Below, piece after piece: positions 13,962 through 23,500 of a DNA stretch of 64,000 nt. The notes under the pieces are model-generated. The model saw nothing but the letters and a program-made list of their open reading frames with translations, was not told where the DNA came from and ran no database searches. This stretch comes from an uncultured Anaerolineae bacterium (lineage in GTDB: Bacteria; Chloroflexota; Anaerolineae; Anaerolineales; Villigracilaceae), in assembly GCA_903875215.1 (NCBI GenBank), contig CAIQVH010000016.1:496001-560000 (forward strand), given 5' to 3'. Positions within the stretch are counted from its first letter, which is position 1, and each line of letters starts with the position of its first letter. The translations under genes were made by a program, and so were the position numbers.

Positions 13962-15312
13962 GGCTGTCTTGCTCCTCCGGTTCTTTGGGCGGGTGGTTGG
14001 CCTGGTATTCCTTGAATTGCGCCACCAGCCGGCCGGGGATGCGCCCGGCGATGAGCACTCCGCCGCGCCCGTGCTCGATTTTTTCCACCTGGCCAGCCTC
14101 GTGGAAAAGGGAGAGTAGTTGTCCCTGCTGGTAGGGCAGCCACAGGCTGATTGGGGTGTAGGTTTCGTACAATTCTGCTCCCACGCGCGCCATCAGTTCG
14201 CCCAGGCCGAGGCCCTGTTTGGCTGAAATGGCGACGGCCTGCGGGTAGTTTTCCAGCACGGCCTGGGCTGCGGCCGGGTCTTTGAGCCGGTCGATCTTGT
14301 TTAGGGCGGTCATGACCGGGATGTGTTTGGCGCCGATCTCTTCCAGCGTTTGCTGCACAGACTGGAACTGTGCCATGGCGTTTGGATGGGAGATGTCGAC
14401 AACATGCAGCAATAAATCGGCTTCGGTAATTTCTTCCAGCGTGGCGCGGAAGGCCGCCACCAGCGTGGTCGGCAGTTTTTGGATGAAGCCGACGGTATCG
14501 GTGAACAGTGCGGCGTGTCCGCCAGACATTTCCACGCGCCGGGTGGTTGGGTCTAGGGTGGCGAAGAGCTGGTTGGCTGCGTAAACATCGGCGCGGGCCA
14601 GGCGGTTGAGCAGAGTGGATTTTCCGGCGTTGGTGTATCCGACAACGGCCACGGTGGGGATGCGGCTGCGCTTGCGCTGGGCGCGGTAGCGCTCGCGATG
14701 GGCGCGTACTTTTTCCAGTTCTTTCTTCAGGTGTGAGATTTTTTCGCGGATCTGGCGGCGATCCACTTCGAGCTGGGTTTCGCCGGGGCCGCGCAAGCCG
14801 ACGCCGCCGACCGATCCGCTGCGCCCGCCTCCGCCGCCGCCCTGGCGGGCGAGGTGAGTCCATTGGCGGGTCAGGCGTGGCAGGTAGTATTCGTATTGGG
14901 CCAGTTCCACTTGCAGCATGCCTTCGCTGGTGTGGGCGTGCTGGGCGAAAATATCGAGGATCAGGGCAGTGCGGTCGAGCACACGCACCTTGTCGCCCAG
15001 CAGAAGTTCCAGTTCGCGCTGGTGGCGCGGATTGAGTTCATTGTCGAAGATGACGACCTGCGCCAGGGTTTCTTCGGCCAGGGCTTTAAGTTCTTCCACT
15101 TTGCCAGAGCCGATGTAGGTTTCGGGGTTGGGGCGGTCAATTTTCTGGGTCATTTCGCCGACGATATCCAGCCCGGCGGTATCGGCGAGCAAAGTCAGCT
15201 CGGCCAGAGAATCTTCCAGCGAGAGCAGGTTTTTTTCTTGATAAATTTCCACGCCAACGAGAAACGCTCGCTCGCGGGGTGGCAGGGTGGGTTCGGGGAT
15301 TCGTTTAGTCAT
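13951..15312 (-). CDS. hflX: GTPase HflX, ribosome-associated
   Basis: The 453-residue protein has the HflX N-terminal domain, the family glycine-rich segment GGGGGGRSGSVGG and GPGETQLE, a coiled linker, and a G domain with P-loop GYTNAGKST, DTVGFI (G3) and NKID (G4). HflX splits stalled 70S ribosomes, notably after heat or antibiotic stress. It is the first gene of the hflX - small membrane protein - pepF run, and a highly structured leader lies just upstream. Confidence 0.96.
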   Translation of the reverse strand: MTKRIPEPTLPPRERAFLVGVEIYQEKNLLSLEDSLAELTLLADTAGLDIVGEMTQKIDRPNPETYIGSGKVEELKALAEETLAQVVIFDNELNPRHQRELELLLGDKVRVLDRTALILDIFAQHAHTSEGMLQVELAQYEYYLPRLTRQWTHLARQGGGGGGRSGSVGGVGLRGPGETQLEVDRRQIREKISHLKKELEKVRAHRERYRAQRKRSRIPTVAVVGYTNAGKSTLLNRLARADVYAANQLFATLDPTTRRVEMSGGHAALFTDTVGFIQKLPTTLVAAFRATLEEITEADLLLHVVDISHPNAMAQFQSVQQTLEEIGAKHIPVMTALNKIDRLKDPAAAQAVLENYPQAVAISAKQGLGLGELMARVGAELYETYTPISLWLPYQQGQLLSLFHEAGQVEKIEHGRGGVLIAGRIPGRLVAQFKEYQANHPPKEPEEQDSHEL

Positions 15313-15333
15313 AGGATTGTCAGGTTGTTGAAC

Positions 15334-15434
15334 GATTCAGTAGGATGAAGCACCGGTTGTCTTTCAGCCCGGTGGGTGCGCTTTTATGGGGATAAAAGCC
15401 ACTGAAAAATAGTGTTTCAAAAGCCTACCGAATC
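15334..15434 (-). ncRNA. Candidate structured RNA in the hflX leader
   Basis: An outer stem (15334-15344 with 15424-15434, 10 of 11 pairs) encloses three hairpins: 15351-15356/15369-15374, a perfect 8-bp stem with GGGG loop at 15380-15399, and a weak 4-bp one at 15400-15414. Strand and function are inferred from the position in front of hflX. The rest of the 221-bp gap shows no gene. Confidence 0.35.
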
Positions 15435-15533
15435 ATGTTTGCCAACTCCCTGCAATCTATTAATTAACTCGTGGACTTTGCCAGTCCGGTTTAATCATAC
15501 CACACCTGTCTACCGGGAGAGCCGTCGGGACGG

Positions 15534-16739
15534 TTACAGACTCTCGAACAGCTGTGCCAGGCCCGGGTTATCGGGTGGGCGGCGCAGCGGCAGCAGCGCG
15601 TGGAAGGTTGAGCCGGGGCAGGTTAGTTCATCATAGCCCGGCGATTCTGCCCACAGGCTGCCGCCATGCGCTTCGATAATACCTTTGGCGATGGGCAGTC
15701 CCATGCCGGGGCCGCCGCCTTTGAACTTGGTTTTTCCGCTCGAGTGCAGTGCCACGTCTCCCAGCTGGCCGAATTTTTCAAAGATGGAATCCTGGTTTTC
15801 AAGCGGGATGCCGATGCCGGTATCGCTGATGGTCACCTCGACAAAACCTGGCAGCAGCCGGCCGGCGATGGTAATGGCGCCGCCATCCGGGGTGAATTTG
15901 ATGGCATTGATCAGGATGTTTCTGAGCGCCTGTTGCAGCCGGGCCGGGTCGGCGAAGAGCATTTCCTCCGAGCCGTTGAAGGCCTGCACGGCCAGGGTTT
16001 GGCGGCGCTGTTGCAGGGTGGGGGCCAGTTCCGCTTCCAACATTTTGATGGTCTGGTTCAGCCAGACGGGCTGAATGTTGAGGGTCAGTAAATTGTTGTC
16101 GATCAGTGACATATCGAGCATGTCATTTACCAGTGCGCTCAGCCGGTGGATGCCGTGATAGACACCCTGCACCAGGGTATGAACATTTTCCATGTTGCGG
16201 GGTAGCAGTTCGCCAATCATGGTGGTATACCCCTCAATCAGGGTCAGGGGGGTTTTCAACTCGTGCGCGGCCACTGCGACAAAATTCGTCTTGCTCTGGT
16301 CGAGCCGCGCCTCGTTGCGTTTCATCTGTTCCAGTTCGGTTGTCAGGTAGGCGGTGCGGCTCTCGTTTTCGTACGTCAGCACGCGTTCGATGCCGTGCAG
16401 GTAGATCGGCATCAGTGCTGAGACCAGTTCCAGCGCCTCTTCCGGGCCCAGGGTTTCGCGCGCGGCATCCAGCGTCAGGGTGACGATTTGTTTCAGCAGG
16501 GCGGTGACGTTGTGTTCCCCGCCTTCCAGGTCGGTTTCGGTGCGGGTGCGCGACCACTCTTGCAGCAACGGGTCCATCCAGTCGGCGTCACCCGAAACCA
16601 GCGCCTGTTCGAGCAGCTCGAAAAAGCGGGTCAGCTGGTCTTCAAAATTTTCGCGCACCCCGCTGCCGCGCGCCAGTACCACCATGACGCGCTTTTGCAG
16701 GAGCGGGCGGAGATGGGTGAAGCTCTTCTGGACGTTCAT
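15534..16739 (-). CDS. Cytoplasmic sensor histidine kinase
   Basis: This 401-residue kinase has an N-terminal helical sensor region (residues 1-140) with no membrane helix, then HisKA with the phosphorylated His at about 159 (AAHELKTPL), and an HATPase_c domain with NILINAIKF, DTGIGIP and GGPGMGLPIAKGI. No response regulator is adjacent, so it is an orphan whose partner must be elsewhere. A TTGTCA -35 and a TAAACT -10 with 17-bp spacing end 6 nt before the ATG, suggesting a leaderless mRNA. Confidence 0.9.
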   Translation of the reverse strand: MNVQKSFTHLRPLLQKRVMVVLARGSGVRENFEDQLTRFFELLEQALVSGDADWMDPLLQEWSRTRTETDLEGGEHNVTALLKQIVTLTLDAARETLGPEEALELVSALMPIYLHGIERVLTYENESRTAYLTTELEQMKRNEARLDQSKTNFVAVAAHELKTPLTLIEGYTTMIGELLPRNMENVHTLVQGVYHGIHRLSALVNDMLDMSLIDNNLLTLNIQPVWLNQTIKMLEAELAPTLQQRRQTLAVQAFNGSEEMLFADPARLQQALRNILINAIKFTPDGGAITIAGRLLPGFVEVTISDTGIGIPLENQDSIFEKFGQLGDVALHSSGKTKFKGGGPGMGLPIAKGIIEAHGGSLWAESPGYDELTCPGSTFHALLPLRRPPDNPGLAQLFESL

Positions 16740-16745
16740 GAATAT

Positions 16746-16774
16746 AGTTTAGCCTTTTCGGGCGTATTTGACAA
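16746..16774 (-). promoter_or_regulatory. Promoter of the histidine kinase
   Basis: On the minus strand TTGTCA (16774-16769), a 17-bp spacer and TAAACT (16751-16746) precede the start codon at 16739 by only 6 nt. Confidence 0.5.
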
Positions 16775-17740
16775 TTACTGCGCCGTGCAATTTTCTGCTG
16801 CCAGACAGCTGCCATACTCGGCAATCCAGGCCAGTAAGGTTTTTCCGACCTTTTCCAGGCTGATGGCTGAAACTTTGTCGGGCGTATCCTGCAGGGTGTG
16901 CCAGTAGGCATAATCCAGGTCGATTAGATCGACCGCGCGCAGGCCTTTTTCCAGGAAGGGGATGTGATCATCGAGCACATGATATTTGATTTCGGGTACG
17001 AAGGTGGTTTCGTAGCCCAGGCGTGTGGCCGTTCTCCAGAGTTGTGCGCTCAGCTGCGGGTCAGAATTGCCCTCCATGAAGATTTTCAGATCGGCGTCTC
17101 CGATCATATCGACCACCACCACGGCTTTGGGCTGCGACGTGAGCGCGGCGGCGTAGGCGCGCGACCCGAGGATCCAGTCCCAACCGGGCAGGTGGCCGTT
17201 ATCCTCGGCGTCAAAGAAGGCCAGTTCCACCGCCACCGCTTGTTTGGGGAGCGTCCGCGCCAGTTCGAGCAGGACTGCCACGCCGGAAGCGCCGTCATTG
17301 GCGCCCGGTACTGCCTGCGACCGGTTGGCTGGCAGATCATCCTTATCGGCGAGCAGGCGCGAATCGTAATGCGCCCCAAGCAGGATCACTGGCTGCTCTG
17401 TGCCGCGCCAGGCGCGCAGATTTTCTACGGGCTGGCCCTGGGATGTGGTGGTGACGATTTCGCTTTGCCAGCCTGCGGCGGCCAGCTCAGCCTGGAAATA
17501 TTCCAGCGCCTGGGCGTGCGCCGCTGTTCCGGGCGTGCGCGGCCCGAATTCCACCTGCGTGACCACATCCTGTAATGCGCGTTGACCGTTAAATTCCATG
17601 GGCACCTTGGGGTGGATCCAGACATACCATGCGAAGCCTGTAATCACGAGCAGATCCAGCGCCAGCAAGAGACGCATTAAACGGGAATTACGTTTGGGCA
17701 ATTGGCCACTGGTGACGGGGATGTTTGGGGTATTTTGCAT
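16775..17740 (-). CDS. M28-family zinc peptidase, glutaminyl-cyclase-like
   Basis: The 321-residue protein has one N-terminal membrane anchor (about residues 21-42) and an external M28 domain. Zinc-binding positions are visible in GAHYDSR, GANDGASG, FDAEDNG and the late His of AYWHTLQDT. The segment DDHIPFL and the ending resemble glutaminyl-peptide cyclotransferases, which form N-terminal pyroglutamate, so either activity is possible. It follows the alpha-galactosidase gene by 4 bp and is probably cotranscribed with it. Confidence 0.82.
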   Translation of the reverse strand: MQNTPNIPVTSGQLPKRNSRLMRLLLALDLLVITGFAWYVWIHPKVPMEFNGQRALQDVVTQVEFGPRTPGTAAHAQALEYFQAELAAAGWQSEIVTTTSQGQPVENLRAWRGTEQPVILLGAHYDSRLLADKDDLPANRSQAVPGANDGASGVAVLLELARTLPKQAVAVELAFFDAEDNGHLPGWDWILGSRAYAAALTSQPKAVVVVDMIGDADLKIFMEGNSDPQLSAQLWRTATRLGYETTFVPEIKYHVLDDHIPFLEKGLRAVDLIDLDYAYWHTLQDTPDKVSAISLEKVGKTLLAWIAEYGSCLAAENCTAQ

Positions 17741-17744
17741 CGTC

Positions 17745-19343
17745 TCACAGACCTTGTTTCAATTGTTCATAGCGGGCATTGTCGCTGTCTTCCATCAGGC
17801 GCAGAATCCAGCGTTGTTCACTGCCCCACAGGATAAAGGGCAAGGAGAGAGTCTTTTTACGCGCCAGCGGCACATCCACCGCCGCGGAAAAATCCACCTC
17901 GCGCCTGTCCAGCCGAAAGGTGGCGCGGCCGGTGCGTTCCACGGTCGACTGTTGTTCGAGGAAGGCGCGCACGGTCTGCCGCTCGGCTTCCGTCCACCAT
18001 TGCGGCAGGTCGGAGGTGGTCTTGAAGTTGCAGATGCGTGCCAGATCTTGCAGCAGGGCGCTCTGCGCGGGGGTCAGTGTGCTGTTGAGTCTGCGGAAAA
18101 AGGCCACATCCGGATCAGTGTGGACGAGCGGAGCCAGCCACAGGCGGTTGAGCGTGGTGCGGATGGCATTCTTTACTCCCGGCGTGGTCGGGTTGCAGAG
18201 CAGGTGCGCGTCGCGCTTGTTTTCCCAAAAGGCGGCCACATCAGGTCCGACGCGCAGCGCGTCACACAGACCAAGCGAGGGCAAGATCGGCGCGCCGCAG
18301 GCCAGCAGGTAGGCTTCCGGGCCGAGCGCCTCGCGCATGACTGCCAGGCCTTGCCGGTAGGCGGTTTCACGCGGCAGGGCTTCTTTGCGCACTCCCGGCA
18401 GTGCTCCTGCGTAGAGAAAATCCAGTTTGACGTAATCAAAGCCCCAGGCGCGCACCTGCCGCATCAGCGCGGCCAACCAGTCGAGCGCGGCGGGGTGGGT
18501 GGTATCCAGCGCGTATAGGTTGCCTCCCCAGTGAAACCCGGCTTGAACTGGATGGCCGTCTTCATCGCGCAGAAACCAATCGGGATGTTGTTGGAACAGG
18601 TGGGAGGAATCGAGCGCGATCAGCGGAGCCAGCCACAGCCCGGCTTTTCGCCCCGTCGCCTTGATTCCGTCTGCGAGCGCACCCATGCCCGAGGGGAATT
18701 TCTTGTTGGCCTGCCAGTCACCGATGGCCATCTGCCAGCCGTCATCCACTTGCAGCACGTCGAAGGGCAAATCACCCAGGGCCTGGAAGGTGCGGGCCAG
18801 AACCGCCTCGTCGATGGCGGAGTACAGGCTGTACCACGAACACCAGACGCGGTACGAGTGGGCGGCGCGGCCACGCCCCAGTTTTTCCTGCAGGAGGCGG
18901 GCGTAGGCGGCAAAGATTTGCTCTTCCGGGCCGCAGGCCGCAAACCAGGTCATTCCGGTGCTTGGGCCGGTCTCCACCCAGCCTTGCAGCCGGCCCTCGC
19001 GTAGTTGAACATGTGCCTCGAGCCCCAGCGAGCCGAGAAACAGGATGTTGCCATCGGCAAATTCCACTGCTCCCAGCCAGTTGCCGTGCGGGGCCGGGTG
19101 ATGGGCATAGAGCGGATCGATTTGCAGCGGATGGTAAATGGCGGGTTTCTGTTCCGGCAGGGTCTGCGGAGTGCTCCAGGCGGCCAGCGACCAGGATTGC
19201 CATCCGTGATGGTAAAAACGTTCCGGCGCGGCGGGCAGTCGCAGCATCGGCTGAGCACCGCTCAGCAGGTAGCCATTTTGTACGGGGGTTGCGCTGTCGC
19301 AATCAACTATAATTTGAGTGTGGCCAAATGAAAGGATGGGCAT
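17745..19343 (-). CDS. Alpha-galactosidase-like glycoside hydrolase (GH36 type)
   Basis: The 532-residue enzyme has an N-terminal beta-rich domain and a TIM barrel. Key barrel motifs are VLQVDDGWQ, GLWLAPLIA, DYVKLDFLY (catalytic nucleophile Asp) and LRVGPDVAAFW (acid/base Asp), as in GH36/GH27 enzymes acting on alpha-galactosides such as raffinose. No signal peptide is visible, so it acts inside the cell on imported oligosaccharides. The ATG at 19343 with GGAG upstream is preferred over a TTG at 19376. It is divergent from the phosphoesterase gene; the two start codons overlap. Confidence 0.85.
   Translation of the reverse strand: MPILSFGHTQIIVDCDSATPVQNGYLLSGAQPMLRLPAAPERFYHHGWQSWSLAAWSTPQTLPEQKPAIYHPLQIDPLYAHHPAPHGNWLGAVEFADGNILFLGSLGLEAHVQLREGRLQGWVETGPSTGMTWFAACGPEEQIFAAYARLLQEKLGRGRAAHSYRVWCSWYSLYSAIDEAVLARTFQALGDLPFDVLQVDDGWQMAIGDWQANKKFPSGMGALADGIKATGRKAGLWLAPLIALDSSHLFQQHPDWFLRDEDGHPVQAGFHWGGNLYALDTTHPAALDWLAALMRQVRAWGFDYVKLDFLYAGALPGVRKEALPRETAYRQGLAVMREALGPEAYLLACGAPILPSLGLCDALRVGPDVAAFWENKRDAHLLCNPTTPGVKNAIRTTLNRLWLAPLVHTDPDVAFFRRLNSTLTPAQSALLQDLARICNFKTTSDLPQWWTEAERQTVRAFLEQQSTVERTGRATFRLDRREVDFSAAVDVPLARKKTLSLPFILWGSEQRWILRLMEDSDNARYEQLKQGL
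19308..19313 (+). promoter_or_regulatory. -10 box of the phosphoesterase gene
   Basis: A perfect TATAAT lies 28 bp before the start at 19342. No convincing -35 is seen, and it lies inside the alpha-galactosidase coding region. Confidence 0.35.
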
Positions 19344-20256
19344 GTCTGCTCCACAGAAATCGCAAGGTATCTTCAATTCTACGCCGAAAAAGAATTATTC
19401 CCGGCGGGACTTTCTCAAACTTGTGGCGTGGCTGGGATTAAATGCCGGCCTGCTGGTCCTGGGGGGAGCCGGATATATGAGCAATGTTGAACCCTACTGG
19501 GTGGAAATTTCTGAGCTGCGACTGAAATTGCCGCATCTGCCGCGCGCCTTTGACGGGTTGCGCCTGGCGCAGTTGAGTGACATTCATCTCGGCCACCGCA
19601 TGACGCCAGAGCGGCTGGCCGGGGTGCTGGCAATGGTCAAAGAGCAGGGGCCCGATCTGCTGGCGCTGACCGGTGATTTTGTGCTGGCTTATGGCGGCAT
19701 GACGTCTTACACGGCCGAATTGCAAGCCTTCTCTGCACTGTTGGCGGAACTGGCGGCGCAGATGCCGGTGGTGGCCGTGCTGGGCAACCATGATTACTGG
19801 TACAACCCGGCCCAGGTGCAAACCGCATTGGAACGCGGCGGCGCGGTGGTGCTGCGCAACAGCGTTCACACCCTGCAGCGCGACGGACAATCTTTGCACC
19901 TGGCCGGGCTGGATGACGTCTACGAAGACTATGCCGACCTGCCGGCCCTGCTGGCCCGCCTGCCGGATGCGGGCGGCGCGCTGCTGCTGGTGCATGAACC
20001 GGATGTGGCCGACCAGAGTGCGGCCAGCGGACGCTTTGACCTGCAACTCTCCGGCCATTCGCACGGCGGGCAGGTGGTGCTGCCGCTGATTGGCCCGCCC
20101 GTCCTGCCGCACTTGGGGAAAAAATACCCATCCGGGCTATACCGGGTCGGCAACATGTTCCAGTACACGAATCGCGGTCTCGGGATGACCGTTCCCCCCG
20201 TGCGCTTCAACTGCCGCCCCGAATTAACCCTCCTGACGCTGGAATGCGCCGCCTGA
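19342..20256 (+). CDS. Tat-exported metallophosphoesterase (YkuE/YaeI-like)
   Basis: The 304-residue protein starts with a twin-arginine signal (YSRRDFLKL followed by a hydrophobic stretch) and then a calcineurin-like phosphoesterase fold: DIHLGH, GDFV, GNHDYW, and GHSHGGQV. Relatives act on lipid or cyclic phosphodiesters at the membrane. The start at 19342 has an AAAGGA Shine-Dalgarno 5 bases upstream and gives a normal Tat leader; two earlier ATGs are possible. It is divergent from the alpha-galactosidase operon and is followed by the ileS leader. Confidence 0.88.
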   Translation: MSAPQKSQGIFNSTPKKNYSRRDFLKLVAWLGLNAGLLVLGGAGYMSNVEPYWVEISELRLKLPHLPRAFDGLRLAQLSDIHLGHRMTPERLAGVLAMVKEQGPDLLALTGDFVLAYGGMTSYTAELQAFSALLAELAAQMPVVAVLGNHDYWYNPAQVQTALERGGAVVLRNSVHTLQRDGQSLHLAGLDDVYEDYADLPALLARLPDAGGALLLVHEPDVADQSAASGRFDLQLSGHSHGGQVVLPLIGPPVLPHLGKKYPSGLYRVGNMFQYTNRGLGMTVPPVRFNCRPELTLLTLECAA

Positions 20257-20260
20257 GCGC

Positions 20261-20289
20261 TTGCCCCATCCTGCCAAACTGGGTATAAT
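20261..20289 (+). promoter_or_regulatory. Promoter of the ileS T-box transcript
   Basis: TTGCCC (20261-20266) and TATAAT (20284-20289) are separated by 17 bp, just ahead of the T-box leader. Confidence 0.6.
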
Positions 20290-20295
20290 TGGGTT

Positions 20296-20556
20296 CAATC
20301 AGGCTATGATGGAAACGAGTAAGCCTGTCTGTGCTGCCAGAGAGCCCGCAAAAGGTGTGAAGCGGGTCAGCCCAACAGACTGAAAATCCTTCCGGAGCCG
20401 CGCGCCGAAATCTTTGAAAGTAAGCAAGCCGGATGCCCACCGTTAGCAGGGCAGGGGATGTTTGTCCCCGCCAAGCGCCTTCGCCAGAAGGAAACCGGGT
20501 GGTACCGCGTGAGCTTTTCAGCTCCCGTCCCAGTGTGGACGGGAGTTTTCGTTTTT
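20296..20556 (+). promoter_or_regulatory. T-box riboswitch (isoleucine) upstream of ileS
   Basis: The leader has all T-box parts in order: the stem I base with GGAA and the AGTA turn (about 20311-20321), the distal AGAGAG and GGTGTGAA elements, a specifier loop TGAAAATC in which ATC (20386-20388) reads as isoleucine, and the T-box core GGGTGGTACCGCG at 20497-20509. A terminator follows: 9-bp stem 20522-20530 with 20537-20545, then a T-rich run. Uncharged tRNA-Ile would favour the antiterminator and switch ileS on. Confidence 0.93.
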
Positions 20557-20588
20557 CAAATTACGATCCATTGTCATTGGAGGTTTGC

Positions 20589-23500
20589 ATGTCGTTCAAA
20601 TCAGTCTCTCCCAAGCTGGATGCGCCCGCACTTGAAGAAAACATCCTCAAGCTTTGGAAGAAAGAAAAAATCTTTGAGAAGACCATCTCCACCCGTGAAG
20701 GCGGGCCGGAATATGTCTTTTATGAAGGCCCGCCCACTGCCAACGGCAAGCCGGGCGTCCATCATGTGTTGGCACGCGCCTTTAAGGATCTCTTCCCGCG
20801 CTACCGCATTATGCGCGGCTACCACGTCTCGCGGCGCGGCGGCTGGGATACACACGGTCTGCCCGTCGAAATCGAAGTGGAGAAGAAGCACGGCTTTACC
20901 AACAAACAGCAAATCGAAGAATACGGTATTGACAAGTTCAACGCCGAATGTCGCAAATCGGCCTTCGATTACATCCAGGATTGGGAGCGTCTCACCGACC
21001 GCATCGCTTTCTGGGTGGATTTAAGCACCGCCTACGTCACATTCACTAACGATTACATTGAATCCGTCTGGTGGATCCTGAGACAGTTTTGGGATAAAGA
21101 CCTGCTCTACCAGGGCTTCAAAGTGGTGCCCTATTGCCCGCGCTGCGGCACGCCGCTCTCCGATCACGAAGTGGCGCTCGGGTACGATGAAGCCTCCGAC
21201 CCATCCGTCTTTATCCGCCTGCCGTTGATGGATGAGCCCGGCACAGCCCTGCTGGTCTGGACGACCACGCCCTGGACGCTGCCCGCCAACGTGGCAGTCG
21301 CCGCCGGGGCCGAGGTGGATTATGTCAAAGTGGAGCGCACCCTGCCTGCCACCCCGGCAGGCACCAGCGGCGGAACTGAAAGGCTGATCCTGGCCCAGGC
21401 GCTGCTCGAAAAAGTCTTTCGTGGCGAAGAAGTTCGGGTGCTGGAAACCTTCAAAGGCAAGAAACTCAAAGGCAAACGCTACCATCCGCTTTTCACCTTT
21501 CTGCCTCCCGAAAAACCCGCCCATTACGTCATCCTGGGAGACTTTGTCACCACCGAAGATGGCACCGGGCTGGTGCACATCGCTCCCGCCTTTGGCGCGG
21601 ACGATATGCGCGTGGCAATGGAATCTGACCTGCCGGTCATCATGACGGTTGCGCCGGATGGCACCTTTATTCCTGAAATCACACCCTGGCGCGGTGTCTT
21701 CGTCAAGGACGCTGATCCCGATATCACCGCCAACCTCGAAAGCCGCGGGCTGCTCTATCGCTCCGAACGCTACACCCACACTTACCCCTTCTGTTGGCGC
21801 TGCAAGACACCGCTGCTGTATTACGCGCGCGAAGCCTGGTACATCCGCACCAGCCAGTTCAAAGAGCAGCTCGTCAGCCTGAACCAGACGATCCATTGGG
21901 TGCCTGACCATATCAAGGACGGGCGCTTTGGTAACTGGCTTTCCAACAACATTGACTGGGCCCTCAGCCGCGAACGCTATTGGGGCACGCCGCTGCCCGT
22001 CTGGGAATGCGCCGATTGCAAACACCAATATGCCATTGGCTCGGTGGACGAACTCAGCCAGCTTTCAGGCCGCGATTTGAGCACGCTAGACCTGCATCGC
22101 CCGCACGTCGATCATGTTCACTTCGCCTGCCAGAAATGCGGCGGGAAAATGACGCGCGTTCCCGAGCTGATCGATGTCTGGTTCGACTCGGGCTCGATGC
22201 CCTACGCCCAGTGGCATTATCCCTTCGAGAACCGAGAAATATTTGCCACACAATTCCCCGCCGATTACATCTGCGAAGCGGTGGATCAAACGCGCGGCTG
22301 GTTCTATTCGCTGCATGCCATCAGCACCATGCTGATGGACAGCGTGGCTTTCAAGAACGTGGCCTGCCTCGGCCTGATCCTGGATGCCAACGGCGAGAAA
22401 ATGTCCAAATCCAAGGGCAACATCATCAATCCCTGGGATGTGCTCAACGTTCACGGCGCAGACGCTTTCCGCTGGTACCTTTACACCGCCACCCCGCCCG
22501 GCAACGAGCGCCGCTTCTCCAGCGACTTGGTAGGCGATGTCTTGCGCAGTTTCACCCTGACCCTGTGGAATGTCTACTCATTCTTTGTGACCTACGCCAA
22601 TTTGGACGGCTGGAAACCAGCCGATTCTGCCAGCGCTGCTGGCGCGGCTCCGGCCTACAGCTCGCTCGATCGTTGGCTGCTTTCCGAGCTCAACGTCCTC
22701 ATCCGCGATGTAACCGCTGCCTACGAAGATTATGACGCCACTGGCAGCACCCGCCCGGTGGAAAAATTTGTCGAACTGCTATCGACCTGGTATTTGCGCC
22801 GTTCGCGCCGCCGCTTCTGGAAATCGGATGCGGACGCCGACAAACAGGCCGCCTATACCACGCTGTATACTGCCCTGGTGACCCTGAGCAAACTACTTGC
22901 CCCTGCCATGCCTTTCCTGGCCGATGAGATCTACCAGAACCTGGTACGCGCCGTCTCACCCGAAGCGCCCGAATCGGTGCACCTGGCCGCCTGGCCGGAA
23001 ACCAACCTGGCCCTGGTGGATGAAAAACTCAACCAGGAAATGCGCCTGGTGATGCGGCTGGCCTCGCTCGGACACGCGGCGCGCTCCAAAGCCAACCGCA
23101 AAGTCCGCCAGCCGTTGGCCGAAGCAGCCTTTTCGGTGGCGAATGTCAACGAACGCGCCGCAGTAAGCGCCTTTGAAGACCTGCTGGCCGACGAATTGAA
23201 CGTAAAGAAAGTGCGCCTGCTGGATGCCAGCAGCGAAGCCCTGCAACACACCGTCAAACCGCTGCCCAAACAGTTGGGCCAGAAGTATGGCAACCGCTTC
23301 CCGCTGCTGCAAAAAGCCATTTTGGCGCTCAACCCCGAGGCGGTGGCTCATGCCTTCTTGACGACCGGCCGTCTGGCGCTGGAAATGGAAGGCCAGGCGT
23401 ACGAGATCCTGCCCGAGGAAGTGGAAGTCAAATCACTGGCGCGCGAAGGGTTCGCCGTGGCTGAAGAAGGCGCATATGTGGCGGCGCTCGTAACCGATCT

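Noticed and set aside
21021-22028. 335-codon open frame on the minus strand inside ileS
   Set aside because: It lies fully antisense to a conserved synthetase gene and shows no domain or ribosome site.
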